Shown here in pieces: positions 1 to 8,506 of a stretch of DNA of 64,000 nucleotides. Each line of letters opens with the position of its first letter. Position 1 is the first letter of the stretch. This DNA comes from Cupriavidus sp. WKF15 (GTDB lineage: Bacteria; Pseudomonadota; Gammaproteobacteria; Burkholderiales; Burkholderiaceae): NCBI RefSeq assembly GCF_029278605.1, contig NZ_CP119572.1, positions 2,108,001 through 2,172,000 on the forward strand, in the 5' to 3' direction. The notes under the pieces are model-generated. The model saw only the letters and a program-made list of their open reading frames with translations, ran no database searches and was not told the DNA's origin. Made by a program: the position numbers and the translations under genes.

Positions 1-277
1 CCCGCTCTTCCGGGCAATAGCCGATGCCGTAGTGCGCGATCTTGTGCGTCGCCAGGCCGATGGTCTCGTGGCCGTTGACCTTGATCGAGCCCTTGCGCGC
101 GCCAGTCAGGCCCATGATCGCGCGCAGCGTGGTGGTGCGGCCCGCGCCGTTGCGGCCCAGCAGCGTCACCACCTCGCCGCGGTTCACGGTCAGGTCCACG
201 CCGTGCAGGATGTGCGATTCGCCGTACCAGGCGTGCAGGTCCTTGATCTCGAGCGCCGGTACGCTGGATGTCGTCAT
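1..277 (-). CDS. livF: Branched-chain amino acid-type ABC transporter ATPase LivF, partial (cut by window edge)
   Basis: Cytoplasmic ATPase subunit of a Liv-type (HAAT) ABC importer. Only the first 92 or so residues lie in the window; the rest runs off the left end. The start is the ATG at 275-277, giving MTTSSVPALEIKDLHAWYG. The Walker A loop reads GRNGAGRTT, with Arg where most ABC ATPases have Lys. From memory this occurs in betaproteobacterial LivF proteins, so I do not read it as inactivating. It lies 13 bases downstream of a livG-like gene on the same strand and belongs to the same operon. The cognate permeases (LivH/LivM) are not in view and are probably further left. The substrate is unknown; the neighbours suggest an aromatic or amide compound, not an amino acid. 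Confidence 0.9.
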   Translation of the reverse strand, partial: MTTSSVPALEIKDLHAWYGESHILHGVDLTVNRGEVVTLLGRNGAGRTTTLRAIMGLTGARKGSIKVNGHETIGLATHKIAHYGIGYCPEER

Positions 278-290
278 GTCGATGGCCTCC

Positions 291-1067
291 TCAGTGCGCG
301 CCTTGCAGCTCGGCGTCGGCGGTGCCCATGTAGGCCTCCATCACGCGCGGGTCTTTCGACACTTCAGCGTACGGCCCTTCAGCGAGGATCGCGCCACGCT
401 GCAGCACGGTGATCTTGTCGGCGATCGACGACACCACGTTCATGTTGTGCTCGACCATCAGGATGGTGCGGCCCGCCGAGACCTTCCTGATCAGCTGCGT
501 GACGCGGTCCACGTCCTCGTGGCCCATGCCCTGCGTGGGTTCGTCGAGCAGCATCAGCTCGGGCTCCATCGCGAGCGTGGTGGCGATCTCCAGCGCGCGC
601 TTGCGCCCGTACGGCAGGTTCACCGTGACGGTCTGCGCGAACTCGGTCAGGCCGACCTGCTCCAGCAGCTCCATCGCGCGATCATTGAGCACGTCGAGCG
701 AACGTTCGCTGCGCCAGAACTGGAACGCGGTGCCCATCTGGCGCTGCAGGCCGATGCGCACGTTCTCCATCACCGTCAGGTGCGGGAATACGGCCGAGAT
801 CTGGAACGAGCGGATCACGCCGCGGCGCGCGATCTGCGCAGGCTTCTCGCGCGTGATGTCGACGCCGTTGAAGAGGATGGTGCCGGTGGTCGGCTCCAGG
901 AACTTGGTGAGCAGGTTGAAGCAGGTGGTCTTGCCGGCGCCGTTGGGCCCGATCAGCGCATGGATCGAGCCGCGGCGCACGCGCAGGTTGACGTCGCTCA
1001 CCGCGGTGAAGCCCCGGAAGGACTTCGCCAGGCTGCGGGTTTCGAGTATCAGATCTTCATGGGGCAT
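291..1067 (-). CDS. livG: Branched-chain amino acid-type ABC transporter ATPase LivG
   Basis: Second ATPase subunit of the Liv-type ABC importer, 258 aa, normal for LivG (about 255). Walker A is GPNGAGKTT near residue 40, and Walker B LMLLDEPTQGMG near 170 is followed by the switch His in MVEHNM. The signature region is the degenerate LPYGRKRALEIA rather than LSGGQ, as is usual in LivG. It works with LivF, two permeases and a periplasmic receptor; a candidate receptor is encoded at 1824-3059 on the same strand. Gene order and tight spacing support one transcription unit running right to left from the promoter region near 6950. Confidence 0.92.
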   Translation of the reverse strand: MPHEDLILETRSLAKSFRGFTAVSDVNLRVRRGSIHALIGPNGAGKTTCFNLLTKFLEPTTGTILFNGVDITREKPAQIARRGVIRSFQISAVFPHLTVMENVRIGLQRQMGTAFQFWRSERSLDVLNDRAMELLEQVGLTEFAQTVTVNLPYGRKRALEIATTLAMEPELMLLDEPTQGMGHEDVDRVTQLIRKVSAGRTILMVEHNMNVVSSIADKITVLQRGAILAEGPYAEVSKDPRVMEAYMGTADAELQGAH

Positions 1068-1091
1068 GACTGGATCCGGTGAGGTGGAACT

Positions 1092-1781
1092 TCAGCCCTG
1101 GACCGGCAGCGAGACGATCTCATACCCGTGCCGCAGCGTGCGGCCCAGGACCGGGTCCTCCAGCTCGATCTCGAAGCGCTCGGCCGCCCGGATGCCACCG
1201 ATCGCGGGCAAGGTGCCGCACAGCATGGCCGTGCCGTCGGCAAACTCGCCGCCGTGCTCGGCAAAGCGGGCGATGAGATCGGCCGGCGCGCGCATGGCCG
1301 TCACCGGACCCTCCTGGTACAGCACGCGTTCACCGCCGATGGTGGCGTACGAGCGCAGCACCAGCGCATCCCAGTGGCCCTCCACATCGGCCAGGCGCCA
1401 CAGCGTCGCGGCGCATGGCTTTTCGCACATCTGCTTGGACACGGTGATGCCATAGGTTTCCACCTCGCGGTCGGTGTGGTCGGAGGCAATACCGACTAGC
1501 ACCTCGTCGCCATCCTTCACCAGCAGGAACTCCGCCTCGCCGCTGCTGGCCTGGCCGCTGACCTGGATCTGCCCGGCTGCGCCGAGCCGTTCCGCCGCCA
1601 CGCGATAGAAGACCGGTGTGTACGCGGGGCGCCTGACGCCCAGTTCCTCCAGCTCGCGGATATGGGCTTCCATGGCGGCGACGTCGCGCCCGGTCCAGCC
1701 CGCGACCACGAGCTGGCGGATGGTGAAGGTGCGGTTCTCCCGCGCCTGGGTGCTGTCGATATCGAAGGTGAGCGTTTTCAT
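1092..1781 (-). CDS. DUF2848 family protein
   Basis: Protein of 229 aa matching the DUF2848 family as I recognise it from its middle part (GIASDHTDREVE, then VSKQMCEKPCAATLW). No signal peptide or membrane segment is visible, so it is probably cytoplasmic. The family has no established function; members commonly sit in catabolic operons with amidases and hydroxylases. Here it lies between the transporter ATPases and the periplasmic receptor of the same cluster, so a hydrolytic or isomerising step in breakdown of the imported compound is possible. That role is inferred from position only. Confidence 0.8.
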   Translation of the reverse strand: MKTLTFDIDSTQARENRTFTIRQLVVAGWTGRDVAAMEAHIRELEELGVRRPAYTPVFYRVAAERLGAAGQIQVSGQASSGEAEFLLVKDGDEVLVGIASDHTDREVETYGITVSKQMCEKPCAATLWRLADVEGHWDALVLRSYATIGGERVLYQEGPVTAMRAPADLIARFAEHGGEFADGTAMLCGTLPAIGGIRAAERFEIELEDPVLGRTLRHGYEIVSLPVQG

Positions 1782-1823
1782 GATGAGACGAAATCCTGTA
1801 TTGGCGAAATGGATGCGCGACGC

Positions 1824-3059
1824 TTACTTGCGCACGAGCGGACAGTGGCTCGCGCTGAGTGGGCGGAACGCCTCGCTCGCGGGAATCACGCTCTTGATCT
1901 TGTAGAAGTCCCACGGACGCTTTGACTCGTCCGGGCGCTTGACCTCGACGAGGTACATGTCGTGGACCATCAGGCCGTCTGCGCGGATCCGGCCGTCCTT
2001 CGCAAAGAAGTCATTGACAGGCATCTCGCGCATCTTGGCCATGACGGCGTCGCTGTCATCGGTCTGCGCTGCCTGGATGGCCTTGAGGTAATGCATGGTC
2101 GACGAGTACACGCCAGCCTGGACCAGCGTGGGCATGCGCTTGGTGCGCTCGTAGAAGCGCTGCGACCACGCACGCGTGGCATCGTCGCGGTCCCAGTAGA
2201 ACGATGTGGTGAGCAGCATGCCCTGTGCAGCCTGCAGACCGAGACTGTGGATGTCGCTGATGAACATGTGCAGGCCGGCAAGCTTCTGCTTGCCGCCAAT
2301 GCCAATGCCAAAGTCCGCTGCAGTCTTGATCGCATTCACGGTATCCGCGCCGGCATTGGCCAGACCGATCACCTTCGCGCCGGAGGCCTGCGCCTGCAGC
2401 AGATAGGACGACAGGTCCGCCGAGTTGATCGGATGCCTGGCCTTGCCCGTCAGCTTGCCACCTGCGCTCGCCAGCGCATCCGTTGCATCCTTCTCCAGCG
2501 ACGTGCCGAGCGCATAGTCGACCATCAGGAAGTACCAGCTCTTGTCTCCCGACTTCGCCAGCGCTTTCACCGTGTTGGCAGCGAAGGCATACGTGTCATA
2601 CGAGTACTGCACCGTGTAGGGCGAGCAATCCTCGTTGCTCAGGCGCGTGGTCCCCGCGCCGCTGGCAATGACGATCTTGTGCTTGAGCTTGCCAAGGTTC
2701 GACACGGCCAGCGCCACCGACGAAGGCAGCGCGTCCTGGATGACATCCACCTTCTGGTTGTCGAACCAGCCGCGCGCCAGCGTCGCGGCGACATCGGTCT
2801 TGTTCTGGTGATCGGCGCTGACGACCAGTACGGGCGCGCCAAGCACCTTGCCGCCGAAGTCCTCCACGGCCATCTGGGCAGCCACTGCCGATCCCTTGCC
2901 GCCGATATCCGAGAAGATCGAGGACATGTCCGTGAGCACGCCGATCTTGACGACGCCGTCGCTGATTCGGGGCACCTCCGCGGCCTTCGCGGACCTCGCA
3001 GGGGCGGCATATAGCATGGCACCGGCCAGGACGGCCGCGCCGATTCGCATTGCAGGCAT
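1824..3059 (-). CDS. Periplasmic substrate-binding protein of Liv-type ABC transporter
   Basis: Receptor of the LivK/Peripla_BP_6 class, 411 aa. I chose the ATG at 3057-3059 because GGAG precedes it by about 8 bases and because it begins a clear signal peptide (MPAMRIGAAVLAGAMLYAAP, cleavage near ARSAKAAE). The mature protein starts with VKIGVLTDMSSIFSDIGGKG, the classical first strand and ligand loop of this fold. It should capture the substrate in the periplasm and deliver it to the importer using the LivG/LivF subunits downstream. Class I receptors of this size in betaproteobacteria often bind aromatic acids or amides, which fits the amidase and monooxygenase genes next to it. Confidence 0.9.
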   Translation of the reverse strand: MPAMRIGAAVLAGAMLYAAPARSAKAAEVPRISDGVVKIGVLTDMSSIFSDIGGKGSAVAAQMAVEDFGGKVLGAPVLVVSADHQNKTDVAATLARGWFDNQKVDVIQDALPSSVALAVSNLGKLKHKIVIASGAGTTRLSNEDCSPYTVQYSYDTYAFAANTVKALAKSGDKSWYFLMVDYALGTSLEKDATDALASAGGKLTGKARHPINSADLSSYLLQAQASGAKVIGLANAGADTVNAIKTAADFGIGIGGKQKLAGLHMFISDIHSLGLQAAQGMLLTTSFYWDRDDATRAWSQRFYERTKRMPTLVQAGVYSSTMHYLKAIQAAQTDDSDAVMAKMREMPVNDFFAKDGRIRADGLMVHDMYLVEVKRPDESKRPWDFYKIKSVIPASEAFRPLSASHCPLVRK

Positions 3060-3106
3060 GTTGTCTACTCCAGGTTGGATTCTCTTGGGGAATCTGAATT
3101 GCACAT

Positions 3107-4447
3107 CTACCGTTGCAGGGCGGCTTCCACGCCCATGCCGATGCCCAGCAGCCGCCGGTCGGCCCGATGGCGGCCGAACAGCATCAGGCCCACCGGCGCT
3201 TCACCGCGCCGATGGCACGGCACCGACAACGCACACAGGTCGAGCATGTTGGCGATGGCCGGGTTGCGCAGCAGCAGGCGGTTGACGCGGAAAAATGCCT
3301 CGTCATCATCGTCGACGTCGGCGATGCGCGGCGCCACGATCGGCACGGTGGGCAGCACCACCGCATCGAACCCCGCAAGTTCGGCATCGGCTTGCCGGCA
3401 CAATGCGGTGCGGCGCGCGAGCATGCGCACGTAGTCGGACGCGCGTTGCGCATCCGCCAGGCGGATGCGCGACAGCACGCGCGGGTCATACGCGTCCGCA
3501 TGCGCCGTCAGCAGGTCGGCATGCCAGGCGCTGGCCTCGGCAGCCACCAGGCCGCCGCTGGCACCGATCTCCGCGAGATGGTCCCAGCTGTCGAAATGCA
3601 CATCCTGCAGCCGGGCACCGGCGGCCGAGAGCTGCCGCAGCGCGCGGCTGAATGACCGCGCCACCTCGTCGCTGGCGCCGTCGAAGACGAATCCGGCGGG
3701 CACGGCCAGGCGCAAACCCGCAAGCGGCACCGGGGCCAGCGGAGTCATGTCTTCGTCTGCCATCACCGCGTCGATATCGGCGCAGCACGCGACCGTGCTG
3801 GCCAGGCAGCCGACGGAGTCGTAGCTCGGCGACAGCGGCACCGCGCCGTCCAGCGGGATGCGGCTTGCCGTGGGCTTGAAGCCCGCAATGCCGCACAGCG
3901 CCGCCGGGATGCGGCACGACCCGCCGGTATCCGAACCGATGGCAGCCAGCGCCATGCCGTCGGCCACCGATACCGCGGCGCCCGAAGACGAGCCGCCCGG
4001 AATACGCTCGCCAGCACGATCGAACGGATTGCGCGGCGTGCCGTAGTGCGGGTTGATGCCGACCCCCGAGTACGCGAACTCGGTCATATTCGTGCGCCCG
4101 ACGAACACCGCGCCTGCCGTCCGCAGCCGGGCAATGGCCGTCGCGTCGGCGACAGCCGGCCGCTCGGGCAGCATGCGCGCCCCGGCCCGCGTGACGTCGC
4201 CTTGCACATCGAAAAGGTCCTTGATCGAGATCGGCACGCCGGCCAGCGGGCCGGCAACGCCGTACTCGCGCATCAGGTCACTGGCGCGCGCCTGCTTGCA
4301 TGCGGCCATGCTGACGCCATGCGGAAAGACGCGCGCGCCCTCGCCGCCCGGATTGCAGATGCGCTCCACGCAGGACGCCAGCAGCGACGCGGCGTTCGCG
4401 CTGCCATCAGCCAGTTGCCGCAGGGCGGCTCGTACGGTGGCAGTCAT
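3107..4447 (-). CDS. Amidase (amidase-signature family)
   Basis: Amidase-signature hydrolase, 446 aa. The Ser-cisSer-Lys triad is visible: Lys in GVPISIKDLFDV, cis-Ser in the glycine/serine run GGSSSGAAVSVA, and the nucleophile Ser in GSDTGGSCRIPAA. Such enzymes hydrolyse amide bonds, giving a carboxylate and ammonia or an amine, in the cytoplasm. The start ATG at 4445-4447 is 2 bases from the stop of the cupin gene, so the two are translationally coupled. Clustered with a receptor, transporter ATPases and a monooxygenase, it probably acts on an amide-bearing substrate or pathway intermediate; the exact one cannot be read from sequence. Confidence 0.9.
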   Translation of the reverse strand: MTATVRAALRQLADGSANAASLLASCVERICNPGGEGARVFPHGVSMAACKQARASDLMREYGVAGPLAGVPISIKDLFDVQGDVTRAGARMLPERPAVADATAIARLRTAGAVFVGRTNMTEFAYSGVGINPHYGTPRNPFDRAGERIPGGSSSGAAVSVADGMALAAIGSDTGGSCRIPAALCGIAGFKPTASRIPLDGAVPLSPSYDSVGCLASTVACCADIDAVMADEDMTPLAPVPLAGLRLAVPAGFVFDGASDEVARSFSRALRQLSAAGARLQDVHFDSWDHLAEIGASGGLVAAEASAWHADLLTAHADAYDPRVLSRIRLADAQRASDYVRMLARRTALCRQADAELAGFDAVVLPTVPIVAPRIADVDDDDEAFFRVNRLLLRNPAIANMLDLCALSVPCHRRGEAPVGLMLFGRHRADRRLLGIGMGVEAALQR

Positions 4448-4449
4448 GA

Positions 4450-4830
4450 TCAGGCCGGATCGTAGTAGTGGATCTCGAGCAGCATGCAGCCGGCATCGGA
4501 CTTGAACGGCCCGTGGAACGCGCCGGGCGGGCGGCAGGCATAGGTGTTGGGCTCGAATGCTTCGCCGCCCTGCCCGCTCGCGTCGTTGCCCACCGTGAGG
4601 TCACCGCTGAGCAGATACACCTCTTCCCAGTACTCGTGCACGAACGGCTGGGTGGTGAATACACCGGGCTCGAAGCGCAGCAGGCGCGTGCGGCTGCCGC
4701 GGCGGCCCGGTTCATCGAGTGCACCGGACAGGATCTTCTGCTGGATGCCGGCCGGATAGCCATGCGGCACCTCCCAGCCGGACTGCAGGTCCAGCGTATG
4801 GAATTCGTCGTGAAGCTTGTTGATCGCCAT
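4450..4830 (-). CDS. Cupin-domain protein
   Basis: Single-domain cupin of 126 aa. I chose the second ATG (4828-4830) because AAGGAG lies 6 bases upstream of it; the first in-frame ATG (4834-4836) abuts that site. Motif 1 is degenerate (PFVHEYWEEVYLLSGDL) and motif 2 includes PPGAFHGPFKSDAGCMLLEIHYY. Several metal-binding His/Glu positions are kept, so metal binding is possible. Small cupins in catabolic operons are often isomerases, dioxygenases or lyases. It lies between the monooxygenase gene and the amidase gene and is coupled to the latter. Confidence 0.82.
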   Translation of the reverse strand: MAINKLHDEFHTLDLQSGWEVPHGYPAGIQQKILSGALDEPGRRGSRTRLLRFEPGVFTTQPFVHEYWEEVYLLSGDLTVGNDASGQGGEAFEPNTYACRPPGAFHGPFKSDAGCMLLEIHYYDPA

Positions 4831-4881
4831 GATCATCTCCTTGGTGTGGGGTGAGTCCGAGCTAACAGTGCGAGAGCAGTC

Positions 4882-6363
4882 TCAGGCAGCACGCGCGGTT
4901 GTGCCCAGTTCGGCTTCGAGTGAATAGCTGCCGAGCATGTTGTCGACGAGGTGCGCGGCGCGCTTCCAGTCGTACGTGCGGTAGGCATGGCCTTTCGTGA
5001 CAAAGGACGCGCCCGCATAGAACATCTCGTACTGGTTGTGCCGCGACGCGAACTCCGAACCGACCGCGTCCCACGCGAGCTTGAAGAACTTGACGCGCTC
5101 CGCCGGGCTGCAGGCCGGCGATTTCTGCGTCTTGGCGATGATCTCGGCCAGCACCGGGTTGGCGAAGTCCTGAATGCTGGAAGGCAGCATGATCATGCCG
5201 CCGCCGGCCAGCTCGCGCAGTGTGTTGAGGACCTTCGCGTAGAGCTGCTGCGTCAGCACCTGCGAGCCGTACAGCATGCTGCGGTCCGGCACGTAGTAGC
5301 CGTTGACCATCTGGCCCTTGGCTTCCATGCCGTAGACCCACGCCTCCACCATGCCCGCTTCGGCGGCGAGCTGGCCGAGCATCTCCTTCACCTGCGGGAA
5401 GTTGCTGGTACCGTTGACTTCGGTGATCTTGTGCGCGATGCCGACCAGGAAGCGCAGCTTGACCATCAGGCGCACCTGGCACTGGTAGTTCTGGTAGCTG
5501 TGCGCCGGCGTGGCATGGAACTGGCGCGCGCACATCGCAACGTCGCCGGCAACGAAGACCCGCTCCCAGGGCACCTTCACGTCGTCGAAGTAGAGCACCG
5601 CGTCGTTCTCGTCATAGCGGCTCGCGAGCGGGTTGTCGAACACCGACGTGGCATTGGCCTCGTACGACTTGCGCGACATGACCTTCAGGCCCTTGGTGTT
5701 CATCGGGATCGCGAACGACAGCGCGTACATCTCGTCGCCTTCGCGCAGCGGCTGGATGCAGCTGCAGAACACTTCATTGGCCATGATGCCGCTGGTGGCC
5801 AGCATCTTGGCGCCGCGCACGGTGATGCCTTCCGCATCCTGGTCGACGATGCCAACCGCCAGGTACTTGTCTTCCTGCTCATGCGCCGACTTGGACTGGT
5901 TGGCCTGCGGGTTGACGATCACGTAGGTCAGGAACAGGTCGTTGTCACGCGCATAGCGGTAGTAATCGCGCAGGGCCCCGGCACGTTTGGGGTCGGCCTG
6001 CTCGAACACGTCGATGCCCATATACATGCCCGAGATGCACGAGGCCACGTGGTCGGGCGATCGGCCCATGAAGCCGTAGTGCAACTCGGTCCATGCCTCC
6101 AGCGCGTCACGGCGCTGCACGAGTTCGTCGTAGCTGGTCGGAAGCTGCCAGATCCGGCTGATGCGGTTGGCAGTGCCGTCCGGCTGGAACGTCATCTTTT
6201 CGAGGTTCTCGGACCGGGCCTGGAAGTCGTAGAGGCTCGCGTAGCTGCCGATCGAGTTGCGGAAGGCCGGGTGCGTGGTGACATCGGTCACGCGCTTGCC
6301 GTCCAGATAGACTTCGCGTCCATCGCGCAGCATGGCGATGTGCTGGGTGCCGGTCTTGACCAT
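4882..6363 (-). CDS. 4-hydroxyphenylacetate 3-monooxygenase family oxygenase (HpaB-like)
   Basis: FADH2-dependent oxygenase component of a two-component flavin monooxygenase, 493 aa, the usual size. The N-terminus (MVKTGTQHIAMLRDGREVY) and the central block VGIVDQDAEGITVRGAKMLATSG are typical of the HpaB/PvcC group. AGGAG lies about 7 bases before the ATG. It hydroxylates a phenolic or related aromatic ring using reduced flavin from the reductase at 6408-6932, which lies immediately upstream in the same operon. The actual substrate is unknown; the neighbouring amidase, cupin and DUF2848 genes do not match the standard hpa (homoprotocatechuate) gene set. Confidence 0.92.
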   Translation of the reverse strand: MVKTGTQHIAMLRDGREVYLDGKRVTDVTTHPAFRNSIGSYASLYDFQARSENLEKMTFQPDGTANRISRIWQLPTSYDELVQRRDALEAWTELHYGFMGRSPDHVASCISGMYMGIDVFEQADPKRAGALRDYYRYARDNDLFLTYVIVNPQANQSKSAHEQEDKYLAVGIVDQDAEGITVRGAKMLATSGIMANEVFCSCIQPLREGDEMYALSFAIPMNTKGLKVMSRKSYEANATSVFDNPLASRYDENDAVLYFDDVKVPWERVFVAGDVAMCARQFHATPAHSYQNYQCQVRLMVKLRFLVGIAHKITEVNGTSNFPQVKEMLGQLAAEAGMVEAWVYGMEAKGQMVNGYYVPDRSMLYGSQVLTQQLYAKVLNTLRELAGGGMIMLPSSIQDFANPVLAEIIAKTQKSPACSPAERVKFFKLAWDAVGSEFASRHNQYEMFYAGASFVTKGHAYRTYDWKRAAHLVDNMLGSYSLEAELGTTARAA

Positions 6364-6407
6364 GTTGTTCTCCTGGGTGTCTGCTGGATTGGGTGCTGGT
6401 GGTGGGC

Positions 6408-6932
6408 TCAGGCGGCGGCCGGGCTGGCGTCCAGAGCGCGGTACTTGCCGCCAAAGAAAATCAGGGGCCGGCCGTCCTGCCGGGACTGGTGGCGAACGAC
6501 GCGCCCGATGAAGATCACGTGATCGCCGCCGTCATGCTGCGCATACGGCTCGCATTCGAAGGTGGCCAGTGCATCGGGCAGCAGCACGTGGCTTGCATCG
6601 CGCGGACCGGCGTCGATACCGTCCCACTTGCCCGAGTTCGCACGGGCGAAGCGGTTCGAAATATCCTGCTGGGCTTCGGCCAGCACATTCACCGCGTAAC
6701 GCGGTGACGCGCACAGGTCGCCAAGGCTGTGGCAGCGGCGATCCACCGAAAACAGGATCAGCGGCGGATCCAGCGATACCGAATTGAACGACGCCACCGT
6801 GATACCGACCGGCGTGCCCTCCTCCCGCGGCGCGGTAATGACGGCCACACCCGTGGCGAACATGGCCAGCGCGCTGCGGAAATGACGTTGGGCGTCGAGT
6901 TCGATAGCGCCCGCAACAGATGACTCAGACAT
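6408..6932 (-). CDS. Flavin reductase family protein (HpaC-like)
   Basis: NAD(P)H:flavin oxidoreductase of the flavin-reductase-like fold, 174 aa. Family marks are FATGVAVITAP, GITVASFNSVSLDPPLILFSV and the ending GDHVIFIGRVV. It supplies reduced FAD or FMN to the HpaB-like oxygenase encoded 44 bases downstream. I placed the start at the ATG 6930-6932, with GGAG about 6 bases upstream; a GTG directly before it is less likely. It is the first gene of the minus-strand operon, so the operon promoter should lie in 6933-7262. Confidence 0.9.
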   Translation of the reverse strand: MSESSVAGAIELDAQRHFRSALAMFATGVAVITAPREEGTPVGITVASFNSVSLDPPLILFSVDRRCHSLGDLCASPRYAVNVLAEAQQDISNRFARANSGKWDGIDAGPRDASHVLLPDALATFECEPYAQHDGGDHVIFIGRVVRHQSRQDGRPLIFFGGKYRALDASPAAA

Positions 6933-7262
6933 CACGACTCCTACACATGTTGTCGACCTTGCTCATTTGCTTTTGTTTTTAGCTTTGTTTGTTAGGTATT
7001 ATTCAATGCTAATAAATTTCGCTATTCAAGCTAGTAAAAACACCTAGGCGAGCGCCGGGAGAGCAGTCCCGAAACCATGGTTGACACCCGGAAACCCTTC
7101 CCACACAAGGGTTTCCGAGAAATCCAGAATGACCCGTGCGGCTTGACGAAGTGGCGCCGCAAACCCGACAACAACCCTATCGACGGCATGGACCGGCAAG
7201 GATTCTGGTGGTCCCGGTGCTAGACTCGGTCCGCGTAACCCCCACTCCAGAGCAGAAACATC
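6933..7262. promoter_or_regulatory. Divergent intergenic region between monooxygenase operon and iscS
   Basis: A 330-base gap between divergent genes. The half nearest the flavin reductase (about 6960-7045) is conspicuously AT-rich against a GC-rich background, as expected for a promoter. It carries TTAGCTTT at 6979-6986 and the inverted partial copy AAGCTA at 7028-7033. The same TTAGCTTT motif occurs in front of the MarR gene at 9062-9069. These are candidate MarR operator half-sites; the assignment is inferred from the shared motif only. Confidence 0.45.
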
Positions 7263-8486
7263 ATGCAATCCGAGCCCCGGACCTTTCCGATCTACATGGA
7301 CTACAGCGCGACGACCCCGGTCGACGTCCGCGTCGTCGAGAAGATGGTTCCCTTCCTGCACCAGCACTTCGGCAACCCTGCCTCGCGCAGCCACGCATAC
7401 GGCTGGCACGCGGAAGACGCCGCAGAGACCGCGCGTGCGCATGTGGCCGCGCTGCTGAATGCCGATCCGCGCGAGATCGTCTGGACATCGGGGGCGACCG
7501 AAGGCAACAACCTCGCCATCAAGGGCGCGGCGAATTTCTACCGCGGCAAGGGACGGCACATCGTCACCGTGAAGACCGAGCACAAGGCCGTGCTCGATAC
7601 GTGCCGCGAGCTGGAGCGTCAAGGGTTCGAGGTGACGTATCTCGACGTGCGCGAGGACGGCCTGATCGATCTCGACGCGCTGCGCCAGGCGCTGCGGCCA
7701 GACACCATCCTGGTGTCGGTGATGATGGTCAACAACGAGATCGGCGTGATCCAGCCAGTGAAGGAAGTCGGCGAGATCTGCCGCGCCGCGGGCGTCGTCT
7801 TCCACTGCGACGCGGTGCAGGCAGCCGGCAAGATTCCAATCGACCTGGAAGTGCTGAAGATCGACCTGCTCACCGTGACGGCGCACAAGGTCTATGGCCC
7901 CAAGGGCATCGGCGCGCTGTACGTGCGTCGCAAACCCCGCATCCGCCTGGAAGCACAGATCCACGGCGGCGGCCACGAGCGCGGCATGCGCTCCGGTACG
8001 CTGCCTACGCACCAGATCGTCGGCATGGGCGAGGCCTTTCGCATTGCGCGGCTCGAACTGGACGAAGAAGCGCGCCGCGTCGGCGCGCTGCGCGACAGGC
8101 TGCTGGCGGGGCTGAGCGCGCTTGAAGAGGTCTACGTCAACGGCAGCATTGCGCAGCGCGTGCCGCACAACCTGAACGTGAGCTTCAACTTTGTCGAGGG
8201 GGAGTCCCTGATCATGGGGATCAAGGGCGTGGCGGTGTCGTCGGGTTCGGCTTGTACATCGGCTTCACTGGAGCCGTCGTTCGTGCTGCGCGCGCTCGGC
8301 CGCAGCGATGAACTCGCGCATAGCTCCATCCGCTTCACGCTGGGCCGCTACAGCACCGAGGCGGAAGTCGATGAGGTGATCGGCCTGGTGAACGCCACCG
8401 TCGGCCGGCTGCGCGAACTGAGTCCGCTCTGGGACATGCACAAGGAAGGCATCGACCTGCGCACGATCCAGTGGGCTGACCACTGA
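7263..8486 (+). CDS. iscS: Cysteine desulfurase IscS
   Basis: PLP-dependent cysteine desulfurase of the IscS type, 407 aa, full length. It begins [12 protein letters not shown], carries the PLP Lys in [11 protein letters not shown] near residue 209 and the persulfide Cys in [10 protein letters not shown] near residue 330. The C-terminal tail [13 protein letters not shown] resembles E. coli IscS rather than SufS or NifS. It takes sulfur from L-cysteine for Fe-S assembly and tRNA thiolation. No iscR, iscU, iscA, hscBA or fdx is nearby, so this is a stand-alone, probably second copy, divergent from the monooxygenase operon. Confidence 0.93.
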   Translation: MQSEPRTFPIYMDYSATTPVDVRVVEKMVPFLHQHFGNPASRSHAYGWHAEDAAETARAHVAALLNADPREIVWTSGATEGNNLAIKGAANFYRGKGRHIVTVKTEHKAVLDTCRELERQGFEVTYLDVREDGLIDLDALRQALRPDTILVSVMMVNNEIGVIQPVKEVGEICRAAGVVFHCDAVQAAGKIPIDLEVLKIDLLTVTAHKVYGPKGIGALYVRRKPRIRLEAQIHGGGHERGMRSGTLPTHQIVGMGEAFRIARLELDEEARRVGALRDRLLAGLSALEEVYVNGSIAQRVPHNLNVSFNFVEGESLIMGIKGVAVSSGSACTSASLEPSFVLRALGRSDELAHSSIRFTLGRYSTEAEVDEVIGLVNATVGRLRELSPLWDMHKEGIDLRTIQWADH

Positions 8487-8506
8487 TGGCGCGGGTCCCG
8501 CGATGG

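Noticed and set aside
1..277. Arg instead of Lys in the LivF Walker A loop as a sign of inactivity
   Set aside because: The rest of the visible sequence is normal, and from memory this Arg is seen in other betaproteobacterial LivF proteins.
4951..6522. Plus-strand frame of 523 codons opposite the HpaB-like gene
   Set aside because: Antisense shadow typical of high-GC codon use; the minus-strand protein carries all family motifs.
7044..8168. Long minus-strand reading frame (374 codons) opposite iscS
   Set aside because: It mirrors the iscS gene, whose protein is unmistakable; the antisense product is low-complexity and matches no family.
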